From the NCBI GenBank assembly GCA_019916065.1, contig CM034238.1, forward strand, positions 2,568,199 through 2,632,198: a DNA stretch of 64,000 nt, in the 5' to 3' direction. Every line of letters begins with the position of its first letter. The first letter of the stretch is position 1. This DNA comes from Vitellaria paradoxa. Taxonomy: Eukaryota; Streptophyta; Magnoliopsida; Ericales; Sapotaceae. Below, one piece after another: positions 9,301-19,300 of this stretch. The notes beneath the pieces were generated by a model. That model saw only the letters and a program-made list of their open reading frames with translations, searched no databases and was not told the DNA's origin. A program made the translations under genes and the position numbers.

Positions 9301-12300
9301 AAAAGCGGTTTTTGATTCATTTTCATTCCTCAATCCATCAACTTCTCATAAATTCAGCATTTAAGGGTTCATAGATATCTTAAAAATATTACCCAACAAC
9401 TACCATGCATCAATTTCATATATTAAGCAGGTAATTAAACGAATTTAACTTAAGAACGTAGCTCAAGTTCTTCACTCGATTCACACCTCATTCATCTCAA
9501 ATTTCAATTCAAGCTAAGCCATGCCATGCGCAATATTCGTCCTATACATGTCCTAAGAATGCTATTCAACCCAGAACCACAACTAATTTAGTTGAGTTGA
9601 ACTCCCAACCTTGTGTCAGAAGAAAGAGAAGATGAATGAGAGAAACAGTGACTCAAGCTCTGAACTCGAACTCAATCGCGAACACACTCCTTTCTTAACC
9701 AATGACACCAAGGCACCATAACCAATTATAAAAACATCTTCACAACAACAGGCTCACCACACTCACTTGTGTATAATCAAAAGCTAGCTCACCCCTCTCA
9801 AACTCTCTCCCTCCTTTATCTGGTTCGAAAACACACACCAAAGACAAAACCAAACTCTACAACACCCAAAAGGAGGAGATGATAGAGGTAGTAGGTGAGA
9901 TTAGAAAACCCTAGCTCGATGGTTCACAACCAATATGGAGATCCACCATTGGAACACCCACGTATATGTAGATATATACATATAAAGCAGAAGTTGGTAT
10001 GTGGGGGTTGTCAAATATAAACACCAAGGTATAAACAAATATACATTATCGGGTCATTAAAATATATACATATATACACACATATATATGCATATATACA
10101 CATATATATATATACCTGTGCCATGTCTCTGACGATGATATACTTTCCCGCAAAGGAAGCAGTTGATATAGCCTCCTCATGATTATATTTACCATGAATA
10201 ATTGAAGTGTACTCCCCCATCTTATGCTTTTCAACAGTGTTCCAAACCTTCATAGATATTATATATATTGAATAAGTAAAATAATATTCTAGCAAAATAT
10301 TTAATCAGAATAATGGTAGATCCTTTAATTTCCACAACTTTAAATCTTGTGGTTTTTCTTTTTTTTTTTTTCTAGAAATATAAAAATATTGTCAATTGAC
10401 TATATATATATATATATATAAATATATATACCTTAGATACCCAGGGACAAGTTGTATCGACAATCTGTACATTTTTGTTGCTCAAAAACAACATCTCATC
10501 CACAGGAGCTCCAAAAGCAGCTATAACTACAACATCGTCTTTTTGGACACCAGCATATTGTTTCTTCCCATTCTCATCAACAGGTATAAATTTAATTCCC
10601 ATATCTTTCAATTGCTGCCCAAAAAAAATAAAAAAATAAAAAATAAATCATCAAATAATATATTCTACAGGATGCATATGAAAAATTAAATATAGAGTGG
10701 CATCAAAATTTATAATTTATAAATAAATTTTATGCAAATAATCAGAGATTTACTTGAAAAAAAAATGTTGTTACCAAACTAAACTTCAAACAAAATCTTG
10801 AATAATCGAATAATCAGTCTTTACAGCCTAAAACAAGCCTAATATATAGCCAGTAACATGCATAATCATGCCATTGACTAGGAAGTTTTTTAAACGTAAT
10901 AATCATAACCCTTTTGGAAATTAACTAGTTTAATTAATTCGGCGTGTATAAATTAAAGATTATTGTAATATTATTACATATGAAAATTGAAAAGGAAAAT
11001 AATTAACTAAATAACTGAAAGACCTTGTTAACAGTTGGATTGTGAATAATTTGATTGGTTAGCCAAATCCTCTGCTGAGGAAACTGTTTTCTTGCTTCAT
11101 AAGCAATCTGAATGGCCCGCTCCACACCCCAGCAGAAACCATAGGCATCTGCAAGTTTCACTGTGACATTTCCCCACGTGTACTCATTCCCATTCTCCTT
11201 CAAACTCTTTGTTATCTCACCTGAAATTTTCCAACAAACAATCCAATCCACAATCAATTTCCTTTCTTTTTCTTTTTTTCTTTCCCCCCCCCCCCCTTTT
11301 TTTTTTGGGATCATGAATAACATATATATAGAAAAAGGTGAGAGTGATTATAGACCATTAAATTTTAATTCAATTATTTATATGCATTCACACTATTTCA
11401 ATTTAAAATAAAGTTGAATGTATTTGAACGATTGAATCTAAAATTAACGGTCCAAATTATAAGTCATGGAACTGACATAATATTATTATGACAGCCCCAA
11501 ATCCTAAATATATATACAAGCCATTTGTTATATAGTCATTTGTATAACAATAAATTTCTTAAAAAATATGGATTTTCAAAGAATTATTAAGAAAATAATT
11601 TCATTAATGATAAATATAGTATTCTCCATCACAAGAATATGCAAGAATACATTAGAGCCCGCCCCGAAAGGGGTAGTAGAGTTGGTTTGGATGGCGGGTT
11701 GAAAGGTCTGGGACCAATAGGTCCTAAGTTCGACTCTTCTTGGGGGCAGTCCTTCTTCTAATTGTGGATGGCCATCTAACAGCCTTCTCGGCTAAGCCGG
11801 TCAGCCAGGGCTTGCCTAGGCTGGTTTACCTCATCGTGATTCTTTGTCGGTTAGGGCCACGGGACGGGTTTCACCCAGTGCACACCCATGGGTAGTGGCT
11901 GCGGGCTTCTCCCCGACCCCAGAAGAATACATTAGAGCCCCAAAAGGGGTAGTCGAGCTGGTTCAGATGGAAAACTGAAGGGCCTGGGACTAATAGGTCC
12001 CGGGTTCGACTCCTCTTGGAGGCAGTCCTTCCTCTAATTGTGGAGGGTCATCTAACAGCCTTCTCGGCTGAGCCGGTCAGCCAGAGTTTGCCTAGGCTGG
12101 TTTACCTCCTCATGGTTCTTTGCCGGCTAGGGCCACGGGGCGGGCTAGGGCCATTGGGCGGGCTTCACCCAGTGCATACCTATGGGTAGCGGCTGCGGGC
12201 TTCTCCCCCAGAAGAATACATTAGAACTTACTGGCCGTGTACTGGCTATTCATCAGCTCAAGAGTCTCTTCTTTGTGTCCGAACCCCCTGCGATTGTAAT

Positions 12301-12502
12301 TTTTGCTTCTCGTCAAATTCTTCCTGAACACCTTCCCGTCGAAGTCGGAATCGACGGCCACCAACGAGGGCGGTACGGGAGACTCCCCGGCGGAGCATAG
12401 AACAAAGAAAGGTTTCCGGCAAGGGAAGACTCTGAACCTCGCCGGTATGGAGAGGTGAGTACGAGGGCTAGTGAGAGAGTAGACTTGCAGAGAGAGAGCC
12501 AT
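5627..12502 (-). CDS. HDR: 4-hydroxy-3-methylbut-2-enyl diphosphate reductase (HDR/IspH), plastid form, 10 exons
   Basis: HDR is the last MEP-pathway enzyme: a 4Fe-4S protein of the plastid stroma that reduces HMBPP to IPP and DMAPP. Exons in gene order: 12502-12232, 11220-11024, 10614-10432, 10247-10116, 8169-8095, 8010-7905, 7783-7689, 6504-6319, 6166-6080, 5698-5627. All junctions are GT-AG and phases agree, giving 467 residues, near the usual 460-466. The start MALSLQVYS is preferred over an in-frame ATG 20 codons upstream because it begins a typical Ser-rich transit peptide. Cluster cysteines are Cys120 ([10 protein letters not shown]), Cys212 ([10 protein letters not shown]) and Cys349 (DTICYATQ). 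The HGKYNHEE and [11 protein letters not shown] motifs are intact. Tyr350 replaces the Asp I know from Arabidopsis. Intron 1 contains two SINEs and intron 4 a roughly 1.7-kb insertion. Confidence 0.95.
6276..6308. repeat. (AT)n microsatellite in an HDR intron
   Basis: A run of TA/AT dinucleotides followed by GTATGTATGT, just outside exon 8 of the minus-strand HDR gene. Similar (TA)n tracts lie in other introns of the same gene at about 7624-7644 and 10401-10420. Confidence 0.85.
8300..10012. mobile_element. Probable repeat insertion, LTR-like, in HDR intron 4
   Basis: This stretch of intron 4 differs in composition from its surroundings (less A/T, few homopolymers). Read on the plus strand it starts near TGTGTGTGTGTCGAG and ends in GGGGTTGTCA, so TG...CA ends are possible. 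It contains a repeated phrase: ATCAGCGTCTGTCACG near 8868, ATCAGCATCTACCATTG near 8913 and CTCAGCATCTACCTCAAC near 8964, spaced about 45-60 bp. I find no coding frame, primer-binding site or clean 5-bp target duplication. It could be a solo LTR or another unclassified repeat. Confidence 0.35.
11643..11936 (+). mobile_element. tRNA-derived SINE, copy 1, with target duplication
   Basis: The body (11657-11922) starts with a box A-like GGTAGTAGAGTTGGTTTGG, followed by a box B-like AAGTTCGACTC about 50 bp later, then a non-tRNA tail containing CTAACAGCCTTCTCGGCTAA and ending in GGGCTTCTCCCC. It is flanked by AAGAATACATTAGA at 11643-11656 and 11923-11936. It lies in HDR intron 1, antisense to the gene. 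The family is known to me only as a generic plant tRNA-SINE. Confidence 0.85.
11923..12225 (+). mobile_element. tRNA-derived SINE, copy 2, sharing the same target site
   Basis: Head-to-tail second copy (body 11937-12211) with box A GGTAGTCGAGCTGGTTCAG and box B CGGGTTCGACTCC, closer to consensus than copy 1. A third copy of the target sequence AAGAATACATTAGA follows at 12212-12225. Compared with copy 1 it has many substitutions and an extra 19 bp near 12143-12161 (a duplicated GCTAGGGCCA...GGGCGGG). It ends six bases from the exon 1 splice donor (GT at 12231-12230 on the minus strand). Confidence 0.85.
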
Positions 12503-13985
12503 ATAAGGAGCGCTGGCTAGCTTATAACTAACAGAGATGAGTATTGTACACACACAGCACATTGGTGTGCTTGATAGATATAGGGGTGCGGACGCAAGTT
12601 GAAGGCTGTGTCTAACTCGGATAGTCTAACTAAAAATAAATAAATAAATAATTTGACTCAAAAAATATCTTTTTTTAAATTTAATCTATCTTAAATTTTT
12701 GTAACTCTATTTATTTACCTTAAAATTTTTATAACCCAACTAATTTACTTTTAAATTTTTTGACAATTTAAATCCTGAATCTTAAGGTGACGTTCTCTCA
12801 CGAATGCTCCTATAACTTGATCCCTCAATTCCTGCAGAGGATGTAAATCGTGAAATATATTTCAAACTGATCAGGGTTCAAACTCCTACCATTAGGCAAA
12901 TTAGAATGCCAAGAACCCGTCCTTTGTCAACCCCAGGGGCAATTGGGCAATTCAAATCCTGGATCTGTACACATGGATAGATGGATGTAGACACTCGATG
13001 ACTAATAAACAAAATTATTTTTATTATATATAATTATTTAAATTTCAATTATTTAGTGACGGATTTATAATAATTCTGAATTAATTATTTTAAAATAAAA
13101 AATACTTTATTTTTGTTAATTTAAAACTAGAATTTTAGTTGAATTAATTTATAATGTAAGTAGATTCATTCCCAATTTATAAAGAAAAAAAAAATGTAGT
13201 TTTATAATTATTTTTACATAAGAATTTATTTAAATTAAATCAAAAAATTAACAAACTACTAAATGGGCACCAATATAAATTTTGAACTAATAAGTTCATA
13301 CGACAATATACAAAAAGTTTGTTTAGTTTAGTTTAGTTAATTCATTTTAAGTAAATATTTACATATTTAAGATTAGTAAATTAATAAACTTTTTATTAGG
13401 AAATTACGTAATATAAAATCAAATTAACTAATTAAAAACTAACTAACTTTTTGAATATTTATATATAAATTGAATTAACTAATTTAGTCATTTAATATTT
13501 AATAAAAATATAATTTAATAATTTAACATACCATTCAATGTCATATTGCAAGTTTTTTATTCCATTACCAAAAAAAAGCACAATTTTAATTTTTTTCTTT
13601 TCTTATTAAACTATTTTTTTACGACACCATGTTTTGAAATATTATATCCCAAAATATCATATTCAATCTTTACAATCAAACTTTGTCAAGGAACGTGGAC
13701 ATTCAAAACTTTTACAGTGATCTTCTAATTAAATCTATATGTATTTAAAGTAATAAAAAGTGAGATAAAATAAGATAAAGTGAGATAAGTTATGAGTTGT
13801 ACTGAGATAAAAAGTGAATAATTTTTAAAATTTTTTAATATTTTTCACTATTTTTCAGAATTTTTTATTACTCCAAATGAAACCATGATTTGGTTAAAAA
13901 AAAAAAAAAAAAAGTCAAGTGGCGAAAATTTTCTAAACACTGATGTATCTGATATACAGTATATATTAACATCTTCTCTCAAATT
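12503..13985. other. HDR upstream region and spacer; no gene seen
   Basis: The first 100 bp should hold the HDR 5' UTR and core promoter (minus strand); no clear TATA box was found. The rest is A/T-rich. A member of a dispersed repeat family (GTGAGATAA...AGTGAATAATTTTTA) lies at about 13745-13885. A moderately GC-rich patch at 12780-12980 has no coding signal. Confidence 0.5.
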
Positions 13986-14250
13986 AAGATGATAAAATAG
14001 TGCTCCCGCGGGCATAGCACGGTTGGTACTCAGGCAGTAGATTGCACCCAAGGATGCTGGTTCGAGTCCTGGCAGCTGCAGTGTAGGAGTTTCACCCTAT
14101 TGTAGGGGTGGTTCCTTGTGGGTACTAATCACTGATCCTCCTATCTAAAAGATTACCGTATACTGCGATTTACTTCCTCTACTATTCCATTGGGGTCAGG
14201 GGTGGGGGCCTGAGAATGAGAATATCACATTTTGTACCCAAGATGATAAA
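13986..14250 (+). mobile_element. tRNA-derived SINE of a second family
   Basis: The body (about 13997-14239) has box A-like TAGCACGGTTGGT and box B GGTTCGAGTCC about 40 bp apart, followed by a non-tRNA region ending ATTTTGTACCC. Perfect target duplications AAGATGATAAA lie at 13986-13996 and 14240-14250. The anticodon region does not fold as a functional tRNA and the 3' part is not tRNA, so this is a SINE rather than a tRNA gene. Confidence 0.85.
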
Positions 14251-17119
14251 GTACCAATCAATCAATAAAGCGTCCTTTTAGAGTAATAGCGATAGGCTTA
14301 AAGAATTCTGAACGATCGATAAGAAGAATGCCATTTTTTTTTCTTTCCTTATTTTATTTTATTTTATTGTACCACTTAAGAACCAGCGCAACCGTAAAAG
14401 AATATCAAAGCCAAACACTGTTTTTTTATTATTATTATTTTTTACTTCTCACTTTTTTTAATATATATTTTTATAATGTAATTCACATGCGCTTTTCTTC
14501 GTCAGTGTTAGTGGCGGAACCACAAATTTTTACTAAAAATGGCAACGAGCGTTTAAGAAGGGAACAATGATTTATGCCGAGATTAAAGTAAGAGAGAAAC
14601 GATATTATATTTAGAGAGAAAAAATAATTATTGAATATTAAATTAATTAAATATATTATTTATAATTTAATGATTTAAGCACTTAAAATTTATTAGAAAT
14701 GTTTATCGTTGTCCAAAAATATAATTATTATTTGTAGAATTTATTATATTATATGCTATATTTACTGATATTATGTACAAAAATATGTAATAGTATAGTA
14801 GAAGAATATTTTTTATTTCACAAAAAAATACTTAAATTTAATTCTTGTAAATTTCTTTTTATGTTAAATAATTTTAAATTAATCTTAAATTTTTAATAAG
14901 GTAAAAATATCTTAATTTTAAAATAATTTAATTTTTTAATGAAATTAAAATATCAAAAGCATTTTGATAAATTTACATTCAAATCGGTCACTTGCCACTG
15001 CCCCGGGTGGCGTGCATGGAAATTTTCCAAGCGCCAGTAGATGGCGGCTGATGTAATATTATTTATATTAGAATTAATATTATTAACATTAAAATATATT
15101 TAATATATTTTTATTTATTGATAATTTTACTTAAAGGGTTAAAACTCATACTTATCACCTTTTAAGTTTTAAATATTCTTATTTATTAACTTTTATGTTC
15201 TTTTCACACTTTATTTTTTTATATAACCAGATCTGACCTTTTCAATTTTTTTTTGTTTTTTTTTTTACTCTTTCAAGAATGGGCCTCTTTTGACTTTTGC
15301 CCCCCTATTTTGGATTTTCTATCATTTTTTCTTCCGTCGCTTAAACGTTCCTCCCAGTTCTTTGTATTATTATATTTTTATATATTTTTTGTTTACATTG
15401 AGCCCGCTTGGCAACTCAAAAATTAGTAAAAAAATATCAAAAGTTATTTTTTGTGTTTGATAAAACTATAAAATTTTTCACTTTTTTGATTTGCTACAGT
15501 AAAAAAATATACCAAACACTCAAAAGTTATCACTTTTTTACTTTGCTATAGTAAAAAATTTACTAAACACCCAAAAGTTACTAAAAAATACTAAAAATTC
15601 CACTTGGTTCAACCAAACACACAAAAAAGTGTCAAAAAAAACACCCAAAAAATTACCAAAACTTCAATTTTTTTGAACTTCCAAACACTCCTTAATATGA
15701 AAATATTATTATTTCTACGATAATATATAGTCAACTTGCAAATACATAAGCCATCTCAATAATTTCTTCACGAGTAAAAATGACCATGTGTGTTATTTCT
15801 TTCATCCTTTCTACTGATTTTTGTTTTGGACTTCTCTAATTTTAGTATTTGCTCAATCTATTTCTTTTTTTATTTTTTATTTTTTTGCTTTTTCCCTTTT
15901 CCCTATGCTGCTAATTTCTTTCCTTTTCTCCACCTAGAAATCCTTCTCATCTTTGAAAATAAATAAAAAATAATAAAAACATCTCTATTATCTTAAACGT
16001 GGAATTGTCTTGATATATTAAATTATTTTCTCCTTTTAAATATTACCATAATATTTGTTAATAAATTTTATACCAATAACTATGAATTATTAACACACTA
16101 AATACCACATATAACATGCTAATTAATATAAATACCACATATAACAAGCTAATACATGTTGTGTCATGATTTTTTAATTAAGTAAAATAATTACATATGT
16201 TATTTTCTCCCTTTTTTATTCACTTTTATTTGAATTTCTGGTAAATTGAAACATTATTATTTTTCATTTTTCCCCCTTTTTACTGCTAATCTCTTCCATC
16301 TTCTCACGCCTCGACCTCCATTTGCCCTTTCTCTAAAATAAATTTCTTTTTAAATGTAAAATTTATATTTTTTTATATTTAATGCGTATTTCCTTTTATC
16401 AAAATATTCTAATACTATACTTTAAAATAAAATTTACTTTTTGTTATTTTTAAAATTCAATATGCATTATCAAGAAAGATAGTTATTGTTATTATTATTA
16501 TTATTATTTTGTTTTGGTGTGGCACTACTCAAAATGTTTTGTATTTTTTTCCTCTATCTTACATCTTCTCAAACATCCACCTCTCTCTCATTATAAAATT
16601 TATATTTTTAATGTTTAATATCCTGCTAACTCAAAGACTTGTCTATAACCCATAAAAGACGAATGGAAAAATAAAAAAAAAATAGAAAATAGCGGAAAAG
16701 AAAAACCGATCCGTTGTTTACTTTTTAAAAGAAAAAAATTAAAAAAAAAAAAAGAAAAAGCTTGTTTAATGCTAGCTTTTTGGTGGAATAGTATTACCTT
16801 TTCTCTTATATTTCATGTCTGTAAGATCCAAGAAAATCGTGAAACTTTTGAAGTTTACATAATTAGTCTTTCTTCGAATGGATTTTATAATTTTTAAAAT
16901 AAAAACTAAAATTTCAAAATTTATATAAACTTTAAGTTAATTAATTTAATTGTTTGATATGCCATAAAATGTTATATCCCACATTCTTTGCTTCTTTACA
17001 AACAGATACGGAATATCAATTTTTTATTACACTATTTTTTACAACATTATTATTATTATTATTATTTTGAAATACTCTCTCTTTGAATTATCATATTTCA
17101 TCTTACCCAATCATTCTAA
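14251..17119. other. Intergenic, AT-rich; repeats only
   Basis: No credible exon. Holds an AAAAGTTA-rich dispersed repeat at 15398-15690 (listed separately), an (ATT)n run at 16487-16508 and 17047-17066, and long poly-pyrimidine tracts (15240-15350, 15850-15930). A short GC-richer island at 14985-15045 (CACTGCCCCGGGTGGCGTGC) stands alone without coding signal. Confidence 0.5.
15398..15690 (+). repeat. Dispersed AT-rich repeat, family A, copy 1
   Basis: Starts GGCAACTCAAAAATTAGTAA and ends CCAAACACTCCTTA. Internally it repeats TGTTTGATAAAA(C/T) and CTACAGTAAAAAA(T/A) words. Related copies occur at 17793-18165 (same orientation), about 30985-31345 (inverted) and weakly at 62050-62240. The TTTGG/CCAAAC ends suggest a non-autonomous DNA element. 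Confidence 0.6.
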
Positions 17120-17124
17120 CTAAA

Positions 17125-17370
17125 GGTAGGCAATTTCAAGTGGGCAGCATGCCGTTGGATTTGGGACCATGTGGTTCTGAATTCGACTCCTCTTTAAGGG
17201 GCGGTCGTTTCTTTATTGTGAGGGCCGTCTAACAGTCTTTTCGATTAAACCGATCAGTCAAGATTTGCTTAGACTAGTTTACTCTTTGTGATTCTTGACC
17301 GGCTACGGTCACAGAGCGAGTTTCACCTAATAATCACCCTTAAAGTAGAGATTGCGGGTTTCCTCGTACA
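17125..17370 (+). mobile_element. Old, diverged copy of the SINE family found in HDR intron 1
   Basis: Shares with the HDR-intron SINEs the block order box B-like AATTCGACTCC, GGCCGTCTAACAGTCTTTTC, CGATCAGTCAAGATTTGC, TTTACTCTTTGTGATTC, GGTTTC, and a 3' end like GCGGGTTTCCTC. Box A is badly degraded and no target duplication is clear, so it is older than the pair at 11.6-12.2 kb. Confidence 0.75.
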
Positions 17371-17792
17371 AGAAGTGGACATTTGAAAATTTTCACAATG
17401 ATTTTATTAAACCAACATGGTTTGGTTTGATTTGGTTTGGCCGTAGATTTGTGAATTCCTTTGTTGGTTTTGGCAAGCGGTGGAAATTTTCTTGAGCACT
17501 ACTGTACATATATATATATACATATCGCGCTCTCCTCTCTCTCTGGCTGCTTTTAAATTCATCCAATAGAGTTTCATACTCTCGATCCGTCCATGGCAAT
17601 ATAGTTCTAAATTTTAACCAAAGTCAGTATTTCGGATAAAGCGACTAGTTCAGTGATCGAAGAATCCTCACCGTAGAGTCTTATACTTGTGCGATTTTTA
17701 ATTTTACTTAAAAAAATTAAGTCTTTATTTTAAAATTAAAAAAAAAATACTAGATGCGTGCACACTATTTCTAATTTTTTATACATTTATAA

Positions 17793-18165
17793 GCTCGTTT
17801 AGCAACTCAAAAACTAATAAAAAAGTATCAAAAGTTATATTTTATAATTTTTTGTGTGTTTGATAAAATCATAAATTTTTTTTACTTTTTTTATTTACTG
17901 CAGTAAAAAGTAAAAAAAAAAGTTGTTACTTTTTTTATTTACTACAATAAAAAATATACCAAACACACAAAAGGTTATCACTTTTTTGATTTGTTACAGT
18001 AAAAAATTTACCAAATACTTAAAAGTTAAAAAATACACTTTACTCAACTAAACACACGGAAAAATGCAAAAAAAAAAAAAAAAAAAAAAAACCACACACA
18101 AAAAATACTTACAGTTAAGTTTTTTTTTTCTTTTTTTTTTTTAACTGCCAAAGGCCCTCTTATTG
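17793..18165 (+). repeat. Dispersed AT-rich repeat, family A, copy 2
   Basis: Same block order as the copy at 15398: TTTAGCAACTCAAAAACTAAT, TGTTTGATAAAATCATAAA, a CAGTAAAAA block, ACCAAACACACAAAAGGTTA, and a final CCAAAGGCCCTCTTA. A long poly(A) run near 18068-18090 has expanded in this copy. Confidence 0.6.
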
Positions 18166-18384
18166 TAATAAATGATTTTTTTTAAAGTATGTTCTGTGAA
18201 AATTAAATAAAATGCATTGAATATATTCTTTTTTCAGATAATCATGATGTCAGCATCATGGACATCGTAACTCCGGATAACGATGCTCAATTGGTTTCCA
18301 ACGGTGGAGTAAACACATTATTTAATTATTAACACATAATATCGTTTTAATCAAATTCGTTGTACTTTGAAATATTCATGTGAC

Positions 18385-18462
18385 ATCAACACGTTATGCT
18401 TGAGTACACGCGATACTCCTGCAATCAACACGTTATGCTTGAGTACACGCTATACTCATGCA
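18385..18462. repeat. Tandem duplication, 2 x 39 bp
   Basis: ATCAACACGTTATGCTTGAG at 18385 recurs at 18424; the full 39-bp units differ at only a few bases (CGCGATACTCCTG versus CGCTATACTCATG). No coding sequence. Confidence 0.85.
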
Positions 18463-19300
18463 CACTCGTCCCGGTGATTTCTTTTTCTCCCATCTTTTAA
18501 TTTTAGGCTTGTTTGGAGTTAAAATAAAATAATATAAAATTTTATAAATTTTTATAAATACAAATTACGAGATAATAAAATTTAAATTATTTATTTACTG
18601 TACAAAATACGAAACATTAATTTTTATAATTTTATACAATTCTAAACACATCCTTTTATAAATTCTACGTGTCATAATTTGGTAATTAAGAAAATTTTGG
18701 ACGTAAAAAAAAAAAGAAGGGGGATAAATATTAGTGGGACGATAATTTTAACCCACTCTAACAAGTACTGACTTTATCTTGATTTGAAAAATGTGAGTAT
18801 TTTTAAATTTTATAAATAATAAATGAATAGAGATATAAAAATAAAATATCTGTCAAGTTAAAGAATAATATGATGGATAGATATTACTTGATTTTGTCAT
18901 AATTATTTTTATTATAGAATTTAATTATCGATTAAATTATTTGCACCAATCATCTATTTATTGAATATCTAACAATTATTAGTGCAAATTAATCAATTGT
19001 CTATCAAAATTATTATTAGAAATCCAAATTTATTGCACAATTAATTGTCTCGTATTTGAAAGTTAAAGGGTTGTCGACCATTCAATAGATATATCCAATT
19101 ATTCGATGAATTCGAAAATGATAACCGGTTAAAAAAACTATTGAATACCCACCTGATCCTGTATTTTTTTTACCCGATGAATTCAGGGTAGTGAAGGCAA
19201 TGCCCAACTGATCCGACCCGTTCCTGGATTAGGGTTTTGTCTCCGTGCACAAATCTGATCCACTGCAGAAGAACCAAGCCGAACAACCCGCTGTCCTGAA
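18463..19300. other. Spacer and putative promoter of the methyltransferase gene
   Basis: A/T-rich DNA with no exon. The 5' UTR of the plus-strand methyltransferase probably lies in 19190-19300, where base composition becomes more even. I see no convincing TATA box. Confidence 0.4.

Noticed and set aside
11950..12020. tRNA gene suggested by GGTTCGACTCC
   Set aside because: Same box B occurs in three related units with a shared non-tRNA 3' part; SINE family.
12503..12562. Upstream HDR start 20 codons earlier (MCCVCTILIS)
   Set aside because: The downstream MALSLQVYS fits known HDR transit-peptide starts better; the upstream ATG is probably in the 5' UTR, though not excluded.
14010..14080. tRNA gene (box A and box B present)
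   Set aside because: The sequence between the boxes does not fold as a tRNA, it continues into a long non-tRNA tail, and the unit is flanked by an 11-bp target duplication; it is a SINE.
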